Origin: Saksenaea vasiformis B4078
Taxonomy: Eukaryota > Mucoromycota > Mucoromycetes > Mucorales > Saksenaeaceae
Direction: 5' to 3'
DNA: 38,279 bases
NCBI GenBank assembly: GCA_000697055.1
Contig: JNDT01001144.1
Location: forward strand, 1-38,279
Positions 1 to 11,430 of the stretch are shown here, in pieces. Every line of letters begins with the position of its first letter. Position 1 is the stretch's first letter. Below the pieces are notes generated by a model. That model was not told the DNA's origin, made no database searches, and was given only the letters and a program-made list of their open reading frames with translations. The position numbers were made by a program, and so were the translations under genes.

Positions 1-379
1 AGTCATCAGATTTTGACATGACCTGCCCCGAATCTGACACTTTTTATGCATTGGAACCTTTGACTCAGCTACACTTGACTAATGGTAATTTCTAGTACAT
101 TGTATTATGAAACGCGCTACGCCAAAAAGATTCAGTGATTGTCAATTGTCTACTTTGCGCAATTAATAATTATAAGACCAGCAATTACAAACGCAAACTT
201 CTAGCAATACATTACTGTTACATTCTTATGCAATGCTGTGAAAACTTGTCTTCTACTTTAACTTTCCGGTTTTAAGTTTCTAACTACTAAAGAAAAGATA
301 TTTTTTAAATAAAAAAGCAAAGAGTGAAATGCGTTCATCTGCAATTCCAATGACAGTCGATTGAGACGAATGAGTATAG

Positions 380-572
380 AATATTCGTTGTTATTCGAAT
401 GAAGCTACGAATATTCGAATAACTATTCGAATATGAATTTCATATTCGTATTCGTTCGTAGCTGACGAACGAATATTCGTATTCATTCGTCAAACTAAAA
501 TACTTATTCGTATTCATTCTTTAGACGAACGAATACGAACGAATACGAATATACGAATATTTTGCCGAATTC
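380..572. repeat. ATTCG/CGAAT-rich short repeat tract
   Basis: About 190 bases are built from variants of ATTCG and its complement CGAAT (ATATTCG, ATTCGAAT, ACGAATACGAAT), repeated in both orientations so that much of the tract can fold on itself. It has no coding potential. It could be a degenerate satellite or minisatellite, or the core of a small non-autonomous element. I see no flanking target-site duplication that decides this. Confidence 0.7.
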
Positions 573-632
573 TATCATAGAATAAAGAAATAATTAAGGT
601 GTACGAGATAAACCCAACGTGCTCTACAGGTA

Positions 633-711
633 TTTAAAATTCGAGTTGCTACAGGTATTAAAAACCCGAGTTGCTTCATGCTTCAAGTGGTTTTAAAATC
701 CGAGTTGCTAC
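633..711 (+). repeat. three spaced copies of a TTAAAA-CGAGTTGCT motif
   Basis: Three roughly 19-20 base units with the core TTAAAAnyCGAGTTGCT lie at about 633-652, 657-675 and 692-711. The first and third units match almost completely. No gene is evident nearby, so the function is unknown. Confidence 0.6.
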
Positions 712-799
712 GTGGTAGTCGTCAGGAACAATGGATGGGCATGTGATCAGCGGAGTTGCAATAGAAATGGCGGCAGGTCCTTTGAAGTGTCTATACATC

Positions 800-1640
800 T
801 TTTACTATGCCGTTTTCTATGCATAACAATATGTTTTCTCATCTCCATTTATTAATCTCCATTCAATATAAAATAAAATAAAAATAACTGATATCAAAAA
901 AGAAAAATGGAAGATTTACATTATAAATTATTTAAATAATAGAACAATCATTTTAATAAAATAATTCTTTTTTGAGTTTCGCTTACTTTATGTTACCTAT
1001 ACTTGAATTTAGATATATTATATACTAAAATATGTCTCTATTTAGAGTACTAATTAAAGTTACTCATTTATAATTTAGTTACTAAAACATTTGAAACTAC
1101 TTTTTTAATTTTGCATTTTTAGTTTAACTAAAATTATTTCTGAATGTATTATTTACTTAGGTCAGACAATATAAAAGTATGTAAGACTGAGCTTTATTCT
1201 TTAAAAAAAACAATTAAAAACATTATTCTAGCTTCTACTCTTTAGTTATCAGAAGTAAGATCTTAATTATTAACTCAGTTCTAGTTATATAGTCTTTCAT
1301 TTATAATACTGAAATATATTTTAAATTATAAAACAGCTTTTTTTTTATCAATCTTTAAAAATACTTAATAGATAATAGTAATATCTAAAATTAAAGATAA
1401 TAATTCACTTTAAAATTAATAAAATATTAAATACTTAATTTTACTAAATTTTTTAATAAAATATTTTAATTATTTTTTATTTTTTATTTTAATCTCTTTT
1501 TTTATCTTTTTTTATAACAAAAAATATTAGTTCTTTTTTTAATTTATAATATTTAATTTTAATCTTCTTTTCATCTTTTCTTAAAAAAAATTACCTGTTT
1601 CTCTTCTGATTTGTAATATTCAATTTTCTAATTTGCAACC
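800..1640. other. very AT-rich gene-free tract
   Basis: This stretch is dominated by A/T runs and TTTAATTTT-like words and holds no convincing reading frame. It ends directly at the tRNA gene. It may be ordinary fungal intergenic DNA or decayed repeat sequence. The flanking bases 1-380 and 573-632 also hold nothing I recognise. Confidence 0.6.
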
Positions 1641-1642
1641 AA

Positions 1643-1714
1643 GCCGGCTTAGCTCAGTTGGCAGAGCGTATGTCTTGTAAACATAAGGCCGCTAGTTCGA
1701 TTCTGGCAGTCGGC
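1643..1714 (+). tRNA. tRNA-Thr (anticodon UGU)
   Basis: A complete 72-nt cloverleaf without the CCA end. The acceptor stem GCCGGCT/AGTCGGC pairs with one G-U. The D arm is GCTC/GAGC, and the anticodon stem TATGT/ACATA holds the loop CTTGTAA, so the anticodon is TGT, which reads threonine ACA and wobble codons. The T arm is GCTAG-TTCGATT-CTGGC. Box A (TAGCTCAGTTGG) and box B (GTTCGATTC) of the internal Pol III promoter are intact. There is no intron. A T5 run at 1720-1724 would end Pol III transcription. Confidence 0.95.
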
Positions 1715-1719
1715 AATTC

Positions 1720-1724
1720 TTTTT
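1720..1724 (+). terminator. Pol III terminator of tRNA-Thr
   Basis: A run of five T begins six bases after the tRNA 3' end, the usual signal for RNA polymerase III termination. Confidence 0.8.
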
Positions 1725-3032
1725 GCATTTTTCGCCGTCGAATTCTCTCAGCCAATCAGATGCAGCCATTATTTTGTTGCCGATCAGTCTATTCTCTCTG
1801 ATTCGCGCTTTTTTTTCTTATTAAATCATCGAAAATACGGCTTACCACATGAAGCTTTTTTAGTATGTATTTCTTCTATAGTTAATTTTGCCATTACATT
1901 ATGTAGTTCCTGTTGAGCGTCAACCGAAGATTTTGCTATATTTGACGCATTAGATCCTTCAAGATAGACGTGGAAAAGTCTGCGTAATGGTTATCATTTG
2001 AAAGGTAACAAATGACAAATAATCCTATCCTGCTCTTGTTCAAGGCTATTACAAAAGAGTTTAAATAGTAAACAATTGTAGTTAGCTAGGGATCGCTTGT
2101 TTGGATTTTTTTGAACCTTCATCTTTTTACGACGCCCCCCGATAACATCGATCTCACAATTATATGGAAGACAGTGCTGACATCAATTTAGTATTGTAAA
2201 ACTCAATGGAGCAGTCAATGCATCTGGTTCCTAACATTGTACTTGTTTTACAGCTTACAGATGCAGGTAAGTAACACAACCTTCATACGAAACAGGTGGG
2301 GAGAATTTCCTTTCGCATCCTCGGAGTCTCTTGTCTTCCTTCAGTATCCATCACAGACCTGAGGCGGATGTCCAGAAGTTTTGTAGATATGAGATTGTTT
2401 TCCGAATCAAAAGATGACGAATAAATATGCAACGTTTGAGCGGCCACCGATGTTCTAAGAAATATGATTGATTGAAATGATCGCCGCTGTACGATAGCAT
2501 AAAGGCTTCTAAAGAGGACGCACTCATTTTGTTTAGAAGGGGTCGTTTGAAAGAAATGACCTGTGATGTGCGAACATGCAGCATTTACTAAACTTTCGGA
2601 CGTTCCGATGAGACACGACCATCCTCCTGATACGGTACGGCCACCCGCACGAGAGGCAGAATATCTCCGGGGAAAATGAAGGCATCACCGCATCATTTCA
2701 TTTGACTAACCATGGTACGCCGCTCCAATAAATTTTGCGTCCATGGAAGGACCAAGTTCATGTAACGTACGATCTTCTGCCATAATTGATGTATATTTGT
2801 TTTCTTTCAGCGCGACATCGATTCTTTCTGAATGCAAAAAGGTATTTAGCATAGAGTAGAACATATTTCAATAACAGCAAGCTGCGAAGAGGCAAACATG
2901 TCGACTCGCTGCCATTGTTGCATCACTGATCTCGAATTTCGGATGCTGGGCGGACATCCATTTTGAATGCCGATTTCCTACTCCTGTCTTCTGTAGGTTG
3001 AAACAAGCTTTTTACTTCCGTTCTTGCCTGTT
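1725..3032. other. intergenic, upstream of RCY1
   Basis: No convincing gene. A 77-codon frame on the minus strand (2351-2584) has no recognisable motif. The last few hundred bases should include the RCY1 promoter and leader, but I see no clear TATA box. Confidence 0.5.
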
Positions 3033-6000
3033 ATGAGTTTCTTGGATGACACCGAGGTTGGAATAAGCGCTACTATCCAGGATCCCATTCAGCCTGTGCC
3101 AGTCGTGCGCAACGATGGCAAGAAAACGAAACAGCGGACACTTCCTCCCGACGTTCTTATACGTGTGTTCCAGCATCTGCCCATTCCTTCGCTAGTCAAC
3201 GTCGCCTTAGTCTCGAGACGATTCAAGGTTCTTGCTTACGATGACGAGATTTGGGATGCAAAATTAAGGGTTATGTTGCGCCACGACACTGGTGCACTCG
3301 CATCAATCTTAGGTAAACTATAGCATAAATGAGGTGGCAAAACGAAGAGAACCTCACCCACCAATGGAGAGAAGACTAAAACATGTGCAATACAGCAAAT
3401 TACAACGCAAAGTCACCCCTCATGGATAAAGACGAAAGTTTTCTTATCAACAATAAACCTCTCAATGCGCTAATCCCTGGGCTTTCCACAGACCCTTACA
3501 GTGCCAGGGCGAGAGCCAAGTCTACGGGAGAGGCGAGGGAGCAATTCAAGGCGCTATACATAAAGCTTATGCCTTACTATGTGGGGCTTCGGGAACGACA
3601 CAAAGAGTCTAAGATTCTGCGTGATTTGGGAGCGAAACCAGAAGAATGCGGCCGGACCCTGAACATGCTGGTGGGCTTTGGGGATTGTCACGTTGTCGAT
3701 GATTGGAAACAGGTGAAGAATTTCGCAGAATATTTTAAGTATTGCTGACGAGAAGGACGAGATATCCCCAGATCAACGAAGGTGTGCAGGCACTTTGTCA
3801 ATATTTTGAAAGCGCCTCACTTCATGAGTTCGAGGTTGCATATGATGTACATAATACCACAGAAATGAAGGTAAAGACGAATATATACTTGTTGGGTTGT
3901 GCTTAGTGTTTATAGATGTATGCGAATGCACTGATAGTTTTGAATGGCGGAAACCTCTGCATACAAACCTTTCTTCAAAAGCACCCGATATTTTATGACA
4001 ACCCTTTCAAGCCAGAAGATAATTTTACGTATGTGCTGATCATTGGGTGCGTTATCAGGATAATTTAACTGTGCTTACCGTAGCGAATCGCCAAGCGATT
4101 TATCCCCCTTGAAAACATTTCTATCTGTTGTTACAGAAGAGTTTAAGCAGCAATCGCAGTTGATATCCGAAGTATTTCCTGATAATGCGGATGTGTATTA
4201 TATGTTTGCTGATCGGGTGTTTGAGGACGTTGTGAGTTCCATTGCCAAAGTTTAAGGATCTGCGTTATTCATTCTCTTATAGATTGCAGAATATGTCGGT
4301 CAACTGTTAGGAAGAGCACAAGCGAAGGATGAGCGACTTTATTTACATACCATTTCACGCGTTTTGGAATTGGTCAACGATCTAGTGGATGTGTTGACAG
4401 ATGAGACTTTGCCGAAGAGTATCGAAAAGGATCGCGGAATTAATCTCTTGTTCAAACTGTTTCTACCATTCTTGGATGATTATCTCTATGAAGAAAAATC
4501 ATACGTCGAAAAGGCGTGTGATCAGCAAATCGATGAATGGGTAAGAAAAAGACATGGATGTGGATATGGCGCAAGCTGACATGCATGACGTGATAGAATA
4601 AATCATCTGGTGCACGAAGAGAGGATCCATCCGCACGATTGACTAACCAGTCTCGTGAGACCTTTAAAAGGTGTGTTTTAACAATGTGCTTATTATTTAT
4701 TCATATGCTGATTATAAAATCAGGAATTATCTATCAGCGTTCAAGAAGGTGATCGCCCTGCCAGTTGACTTGGTATCAACCGCAGCAACGACTATCGCAT
4801 CGCCATTCCAAAGGAGCGGTACTTTTTCCAATAAGACGGACGATTCGATAGGGAGACGACCTTCCATGAGCGCTACCGATTCAACTGCCATCGATTCGCC
4901 TCAGTCGACGCCACCAGCAACGCCAAAATCATCCATCACTCTTAGCAGACATGGAAAGAGTGGTTCTGTTACATCAAATTCAAAGTCGGATAGGCAATCT
5001 TTACACTCACGCCAGTCGTCTAAACATTCTGTGAAGAGCCCAACAGTTTCATCGCCTGACGCGAAGAATATGGATTTCAAACATGCTTTGGAAGATGCAC
5101 AACAGGAATTGGATATGCTGCAAAATTTATTGAGTCTTGAAGTCGCTTTACAGCTTATCCATGTAAATAAGGATTCGGAACGCCGGGTTCAGCAGTTTGT
5201 AAAGATTGGATTCCCTGGAAGGATGAGATCAGATATGTAAGGCTACTAGAGTGGAGACATTACTTAACACAAACACTAGCCAAAAAGTATACGAGCAGAT
5301 CTTTATCCGATTACTTAAGACGTTGGGAGTTTTGCATATCAAACCAGCATTTGACAGGTAAGCCCAGTCAAGTCAGATTCATTATCGAAATTAATCGTGC
5401 TTCTAGGGCTGCAGAGCATCTGTCAACCTACAAGCCAGATGCAGAGTCTCTGAAAAAGAACAGCGGCGATGTTCCGCCGTTGACTGAATTTTTTGAACTT
5501 GTGCATGTTGCTGATGTGATCCAGCAGATGGTTCAACTCTATTATGACGAAGAAATTGTAAGTATAAAACATCTTGAAAGATCTAAAACTTACAGATATG
5601 CAGACAAAATTCATAGACAAGCATGATTTTATGAATGAAGTCAACAAGGAGAAAAAGTCCTTTGAGAGAATTCTAGATGATTGTGTCGCTCGAGGAATGG
5701 ATCACGGTATTCAGGTAAATACGTAAAATAGCTGTTGTAATGTGATTATTATTAATGGCCATAATAGGTATTGCTTGCACAGGTGGAACTTATTCTTTCG
5801 AGCAAACAACGACCTGACGACTATAACCCTCAATATATCGTTGCAGACTTGAAGCCAACAAATGTGAGTTTTGCTCTCCCTTTTTCTTCTGTTCTTCTAA
5901 CGGCATGTCACTAGGCTTGCCAAGAAACAATCGGATGCCTGAAAACGAATACATCGATGTTATTTGGTGCTGCGGAGAAGGCTACCATGGACTTATTCTT

Positions 6001-6444
6001 CAGTGAAATCGGTCGACGATTCTTTGAGTAGGCGCATAGTAACATCTCCCATCGAGTCGCTAATGGGGAACTAGGACATTATGTAAGCATCTGAAATTAC
6101 AGACTGTAAATGAACAAGGCGGTTTCCGTTATATCAGGTTTGTATTCCAGTAATGGCTAGTCTCTGAAATTAAATTCTATATTAGTGATATGAATGCCTA
6201 CTACGATTTTATTGTATCTCTACGACAGAAATCAGTGACGCCATATTTTACCGCCTTGAAGTCACTTGCAAACCTTTACATTATATCTTCGGCTCAAGAT
6301 ATCAAAAACGTCATTCACGATCTGGAACGATACAACGGTCTAATGCGAGTAGAAGACTTGTTCGAGTTCGCAGCCTGCAGGAGTGATTGGCCCGTCATCA
6401 GAAAGGTGGTCCAAAAGGATATGACAGATTGTACCATCATGTAG
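3033..6444 (+). CDS. RCY1: Recyclin-1 (F-box, Sec10-like), 15 exons
   Basis: Predicted exons: 3033-3312, 3396-3712, 3772-3870, 3916-4028, 4084-4231, 4283-4540, 4597-4670, 4724-5236, 5280-5357, 5407-5557, 5604-5714, 5768-5863, 5915-6027, 6075-6137 and 6186-6444. All phases join, giving about 890 aa (yeast Rcy1 is about 840). The ATG at 3033 is the first in frame. Residues about 36-78 form an F-box (LPPDVLIRVFQHLP...), a Ser-rich linker lies near 455-540, and the rest resembles the Sec10-like region of Rcy1/Pof6, for example FELVHVADVIQQMVQLYY and the C-terminal DMNAYYDFI segment. The protein ends C-T-I-M, a CaaX prenylation box like that of yeast Rcy1. In yeast, Rcy1 binds Skp1 outside a classical SCF and drives endosome-to-Golgi recycling of the v-SNARE Snc1 with Ypt31/32; fission yeast Pof6 acts in cell separation. 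Family assignment is firm; exact splice sites were read by eye. Confidence 0.9.
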
Positions 6445-6731
6445 ATGATTGAGTCACACTGATTCAATTTTGATGTTTTGCTTTTATTTGCTTTTATAAA
6501 AACCTACTACACTAATTATTATTTCAAAAGTAAACAATACATCATTAGTCATAAACACTTATCGGCAATATCTTTGTCACGCAGTTGCAAGCATACCGCT
6601 ACTGCAAAGAGACACATGCACTTCTTGATCTCAGCTGATTCAACATGAGCCCATGTCTTGGTAAATACGCTTTCCACTGGTCTCAGCCAGCTACACACAA
6701 TGTGCTTCTTCGCTGTGTGAATGCGGGTTTA

Positions 6732-7922
6732 TCAAATATGTCGAGGTGATTCGAAGCTTGTAGAGTGACGCAGTATCCCTTTTGGCTTTGGCTTTGGCTT
6801 AGTTAAGCTCAATCGCTTTGTACGCTGATTAAGCTGTTTGTGCTGCTTGGTTGGAGATCTCTCGTACCAAAGTGGGTAATAACTCGACCAGGCTTGCGCT
6901 GGTGGCTCGAATTGATGATGTGAATGAGAAGCTGAGGGGTACCAGTAACTGCTGCCGTTGTCTGATTCGTATGGTAAGTCACTGAATGGACTGACCCTTC
7001 CGTGCAATTCATGCTTGCTGTAAGGTGCCTCTATGTCTTCATGGTAGTAGGTAACGTAGATAGGGTAACGCCATAGTCCCCAAGGGTATACGTCCTGGTA
7101 GTCTCTGTGGTACGACCAATCAGGCTCCGTGTCATTGTCCACAATTCTGTCTTCTTCAGAATGCGTTGTGTTACTTTTGGAGGAGAATGATTTTGATCGA
7201 TGTAATTCCAACGGTTCCTGTTGCTCTCTGTTATAATGCATCAGGAGTCGCTCAAGTTGTTTGATGGTCTTTGAAAATTCCTGCTCCCGCTGACGGTATT
7301 CTTCTTCTCGTCTTGACCAGTGTTCTCGTTCTTGTCGAATTTCGTGTAATTGTCGTCGAAGCAAAGCGAGTTGATCTATGTCATTTTTTGCGGTCTCCCA
7401 TCCTCTCAAGCTCTCTACATCTGGCCGAGAGGAATCTTTCCAAGAGGGAGTAGAAGGTCCAGCCTTTGAGAAGATGGGATCTACTGAAATTTCATGACTG
7501 GATGGTTGAGATTGTTCTGCGCTATTGTGCTTGAGTATCGGTATAATGGATGTTTGCTTTACATCGACCTTCGTATCTTCAATCAAAGTTTTATCACAGG
7601 CATCCGCATTCAGTACTCGTTTTGTGGGTGGGATTGCCCTTTTTGGTTTCGGCATCAGCAGCATTGGCGACGAAGTTCCTTCGTGCTGCGCAGACAAGCT
7701 GGCCCTGGTTTCTTTTGTAGCTGGTGGTCCAGGTATCCCACTGCTTGGCTGCGGATAACCGGTATAATCAAGGAGATCGGATGGTGACTTGACTCGAGCT
7801 TCGAGTGGAGGGAAAGGTTTCGCAAGTATACCGGAGGCATCCACAATGCTTGATATCATTGGGCCAGAAGTATCTTTTCGCAGCTTCCGCCGTCTCCCTT
7901 TAAACAATCCAAATAATGCCAT
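6732..7922 (-). CDS. hypothetical coiled-coil protein, 396 aa
   Basis: A single open frame from the ATG at 7922 to the TGA at 6734-6732, convergent with RCY1 across about 290 bp. The N-terminus is a short hydrophobic-basic patch (MALFGLFKGRRRKLRK). Residues about 20-170 are Pro/Ser-rich and disordered. Residues 181-237 are a charged coiled coil (QLHEIRQEREHWSRREEEY). Residues 268-355 are unusually rich in Tyr, Trp and His. The end is basic, with a KPKPKPKGILRHSTS segment and several R-x-S sites that could be phosphorylated. There are no cysteine clusters and no membrane helix. I do not recognise the family; a cytoskeletal or scaffolding role is only a guess. The leader just upstream on this strand is pyrimidine-rich, as in many fungal genes. 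Confidence 0.75.
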   Translation of the reverse strand: MALFGLFKGRRRKLRKDTSGPMISSIVDASGILAKPFPPLEARVKSPSDLLDYTGYPQPSSGIPGPPATKETRASLSAQHEGTSSPMLLMPKPKRAIPPTKRVLNADACDKTLIEDTKVDVKQTSIIPILKHNSAEQSQPSSHEISVDPIFSKAGPSTPSWKDSSRPDVESLRGWETAKNDIDQLALLRRQLHEIRQEREHWSRREEEYRQREQEFSKTIKQLERLLMHYNREQQEPLELHRSKSFSSKSNTTHSEEDRIVDNDTEPDWSYHRDYQDVYPWGLWRYPIYVTYYHEDIEAPYSKHELHGRVSPFSDLPYESDNGSSYWYPSASHSHHQFEPPAQAWSSYYPLWYERSPTKQHKQLNQRTKRLSLTKPKPKPKGILRHSTSFESPRHI

Positions 7923-9474
7923 GTGAAGGTCGAGAGGAACGAAAAGAAAGAGGATCAGAAGATCCTCTCTCTTGACCCCTTATTCAAACAGTAATACATT
8001 GTGTTCCCATGCTACAGTCACCTGGCTTTTACTGGCGAAAAGTTTGGGCTAAGATATAAAACGGTAAACAGTAACCCTTTTTTTCTTTGTTTTTGACGCC
8101 GAGTACTACGTAACAAAAGGACTTCGCAGGGAAACATGACGAACTCTCCCTTTTCTATGCAATTGCCGATATTCAGATAAACGGTTTATTTGTAGCTTTT
8201 CAGCGAGAGGTCTTTACACCTTCCCTAGCAGCCATGTAGAGAATGCGACGGTGGATTTGGCAGAAGGACGTTTAAAATAACAGCCAATTGTCCTCGGCTA
8301 ACGGTGCATCAAGCCTGTGTGTTATACAATTTCCTTTTATTTCTCTGGGAGGTCAATTCTACTTTTGATCGACGGCTATTATACCGTCGTGGGTGAGGTA
8401 TAACCAATTTTGGAAAGGCAAAACCTTGGCGTGTTAATCAATTTCAAAGTCAGTTTCACAAAAGGACGCATTTCCTCCCTCCGGCAGCTTTCTTTTACCT
8501 CTTTCATCTCTAGCCTGGATATGGTATAAGTTGCTTGAATGGTTTCTAATTCAAACCGATGGATAGGTGATCAATCTTTTGGTTTTTTTTTTAAAAAAAT
8601 CTAAGTCTATGATGTTCGACGGCACAAGGTCTTTTACGGTCTACCTGGCAGCCAGGTTCGAATAACTTATCTATTAACTAACATTATACGTAGCATTCAG
8701 TCTATAATTGAAAAGGCAGAGCATATTGCAGTGTGCAAATTCTGTCTTGTGAAGTAATCACTGCATATCTCTGTTTAACCTCCACTTTTTTGTAAGTATC
8801 GCCTACGCGTTCTATTTTAACCATGTAGTAATGGTGGCTATTGAACATGCAGATCATATCGTGGTGTGCAAGCATCGTATCCTGTTTTGCAGCTAATGGC
8901 CCGTTGAATTTTCTAAGTGAAATATACTACTCACGATCTGTACTGAATAGCATTTTTAGTAGGACTTCGCCACTTAATGGCGCTGATTCTACCAGAACAT
9001 GCTAGTATCGTTGGCTTGGCTAAGGTTGCGGTGATCATGAATTTCCCGTTAGCAAGCGATATCTGTCAATTTTGACGGTGCTGATACAAGTTCCTATTGC
9101 ACTGTTGTCATCGGTACACTGTTCCTCATAGTTCCGAAGCTGGGATCTTATCTGCTTTTACGTGGCACATCTTTTCCCCTACTGGCGATGGGGAATTAAG
9201 GAGCTTCCAATATGGCTCTTTATTAGATACGAGTTCTGTGTCCGGTAGTGCAGCGGGGGAGCGCTTCCAGGCTTTTGCGGCTAAGAGAACAATCTAGTTC
9301 TAATGGTGGTTGAGTGACATCGCGATTTGCGTCACATGCTGAAGATGAGCTAACTAAGTGTTTACTGAATTTTCTAAACTGCTTTTGACAGTGCCTGGGC
9401 TTGCTACTGTTTATTGAACAATTTTTTTACGCTACTCTAAACAAATTATGCGCCCATCAAGAGCCAAGCTGGAG
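7923..9474. other. gene-poor intergenic stretch
   Basis: No reading frame here carries a recognisable motif. A T/A run (about 8579-8598) and scattered pyrimidine tracts are the only marked features. The promoter of the minus-strand coiled-coil gene must lie at its left end. Confidence 0.5.
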
Positions 9475-9871
9475 CTGAGAGAGGCAACAAAATCAATCAT
9501 TTACTTACATCAACTTGGGCCCCAGGTGGATGCATAATTTATTGGAGAAACATAAAAGATTGTTCACGGTTAGTAAATGGAAGATGTTTTGTTGTCAGTT
9601 TACTTACCCCGAGGGTAATCCCGCATAATCACGGGGGTCTGCCCCGCACCTTGGCCGGGTTGGAGATTATCCTGGCATATACGGCCAGTGTTGATTGCAC
9701 TGCAGAGGACTTGAAGTGATACAACGTCCAGCGATCTATTGTACAAGATGAGTGATGCTGAGCGCGACAATATATATTTTACTTACTTAAGTGATGGGTA
9801 AAAAACGCCACCACAGCCGAGACGGTTCGACAGCAGGGGACATGCAGGCTAAACGATAGATAAAAAGACAT
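9475..9871 (-). other. possible small spliced transcription unit
   Basis: On the minus strand three consensus GTAAGT donors begin at 9786, 9607 and 9508, and a perfect TACTAAC branch site sits at about 9575-9569. A first exon from the ATG at 9871 to 9787 ends in phase 1 and can join an exon 9709-9608, which also ends in phase 1 and reads as Cys/Gly/Gln-rich peptide (NTGRICQDNLQPGQGAG). The last exon is unclear; one after the AG near 9475 would give a protein of about 70 aa. It resembles no family I know. A noncoding spliced RNA or a gene remnant fits equally well. Confidence 0.25.
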
Positions 9872-10325
9872 GAATGATCCTGTATACGTGATGAAGAATT
9901 GACATCCTTACCGAGATGTTTTTTTGAAGACAGAGCCAAAAAAAAAAAGAGAATACATGCGTCCCTTTAAATACGCTCATTTTACGCATCCCAATTGGTG
10001 CGTTGGGGAATCTATTACAATGGACCAGCATACACCTTTGATCTAGAAGTAAAGATATCTGCTTTTCTGCGCAAAAATCCATTGCTCCTCACCGCAGGAT
10101 GGAGATGGTGTCAACGCAAAGTAATGTTCGAATGACGCAAATGTGTGGTGAAAATTTGTATTTTTATTAATGACCGTGAGTGCTTCTATATTTAACATGT
10201 CCACTCTGGTCCGGTCTCGTAGATAAAGCAGGAAAAAAAACCTTGTGAGCAAACGGAAAAAATGCAAAGCTATGGTGTGCGATCTATGGGGGGGGGGGGG
10301 CATGAGGGAAGGAAGGGGTGAGGTT
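9872..10325. other. intergenic with a G13 run
   Basis: A homopolymer of 13 G occupies 10288-10300, just beyond the 3' end of the ORF1-like relic. A short A run lies near 9939-9948. No gene was recognised. Confidence 0.5.
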
Positions 10326-11430
10326 CTAGCGAAGGTGAAGTATGTCCATGGTGGTTAACCAGCCATGGGAGACAAAGAGGCGGGTGACCGCGCGCTTCAC
10401 GCTATCTTGCAAGAATTCAAGTGCGTGAAGGCGGTGCCTTTGGCAGTCGAGAGCAATCTTCCTGCGCTCTGCGGGAGGGAGTGAGGAGTAGGTGGGGTCA
10501 AAGTTGCTGATGGTGGGGATATGTTGGCGTGGTGTAGGTGATCTGTGAGTTCGGGCAGGTATCCTTCATGGACAAGGAGGCCAACGACGTGGCGAGCAGG
10601 GAAGGCAAGGTCGAGCACTCGGACATCGGTGATACCCAGTGTGCGGAGGTAATTGCGGATTTCATGGCGTGGAAGTCGCTTTCGGGAGTGGAGATAGACG
10701 TACCGGAAGCACGACAGGGTGGCTTCTGGTGCTTGGAAGAAGTCGCTGGCAGCAAGTCGAGTGGTGGTAGCGGGTGTGGATTTCTTGGTGGTTGAGTGTG
10801 AAGCACCGTTGGGTCGTGACTGGAACTGATAAGTACAATGAGACTGAGGGTGTCGTTTATTTCGATAGAAAAGTAGACCAGGAACTAATTACTAGCTATG
10901 GCTGTATTTATATGATCGAAGATCATGTCTATTATACTGACACAGCGATGGCTTATATCTCAGACACGACAAGCACGTAGTTCGTTTTGCGCGGAGTGGG
11001 GGCAGGCGATAGTTGTGAGGTCTTTCTGGGCAATGGGGACCGGCGTAGCATCCTCGGTGTGGGAGGTACGTGGCGTCGGGGCTAATGATGGAGGCTTTAG
11101 CTTGCTTAGTGTCTTTGACACTGGAGGGCTCGCGATTGGAGGGGACAGCGCAGATGACACAGAAGGTGCTGGTGCTGGTGGTGGTGGCGATGAGCAAAGT
11201 CGCTTGGGAGTGGGGGCAATGAAAGCAGCGAACACTGAGCAATTAGTGACGCGTGAAGTAGTATGGGTCTTGGTGGGGCAGCTTTCGAGTTCGTTGACAT
11301 AAGCTTGAAGAATTTCAAGTTGTTTTTGTTGATGGGCAAATGATTTCTTGTAAAAGTCCGCGGTCCACTTAGATCTGGTATAATTAGTCTCAAAGTCTTT
11401 GCGCTTCAGTTGAGGTGGGACTCTGAACAT
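10326..11430 (-). pseudogene. broken retrotransposon ORF1/gag-like gene
   Basis: The minus strand carries coding-like sequence in several frames. An N-terminal part (11430-10960, about 156 aa) has a basic helical start and a Pro/Ser-rich region and then stops. A stop and AT-rich sequence around 10880-10980 separate it from a second part in another frame (about 10885-10530) containing FRYVYLHSRKRLPRHEIR and ARHVVGLLVHEGYL. A further frame change near 10520 leads to a C-terminal part (AERRKIALDCQRHRLHALEF) ending at 10326. From memory this layout resembles the ORF1/gag-like proteins repeated in Mucoromycota genomes; no reverse transcriptase is next to it. At least two breaks make it a relic. 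It ends head-to-head with ATP2. The TE assignment is moderate; the frame breaks are seen directly. Confidence 0.5.

Noticed and set aside
9500..9760. possible U1 snRNA (ACTTACC, Sm-like ATAATTTATTGG, ATTGCAC)
   Set aside because: The elements are in the wrong order and spacing, no consistent cloverleaf-like U1 fold could be drawn, and ACTTAC reads better as minus-strand splice donors.
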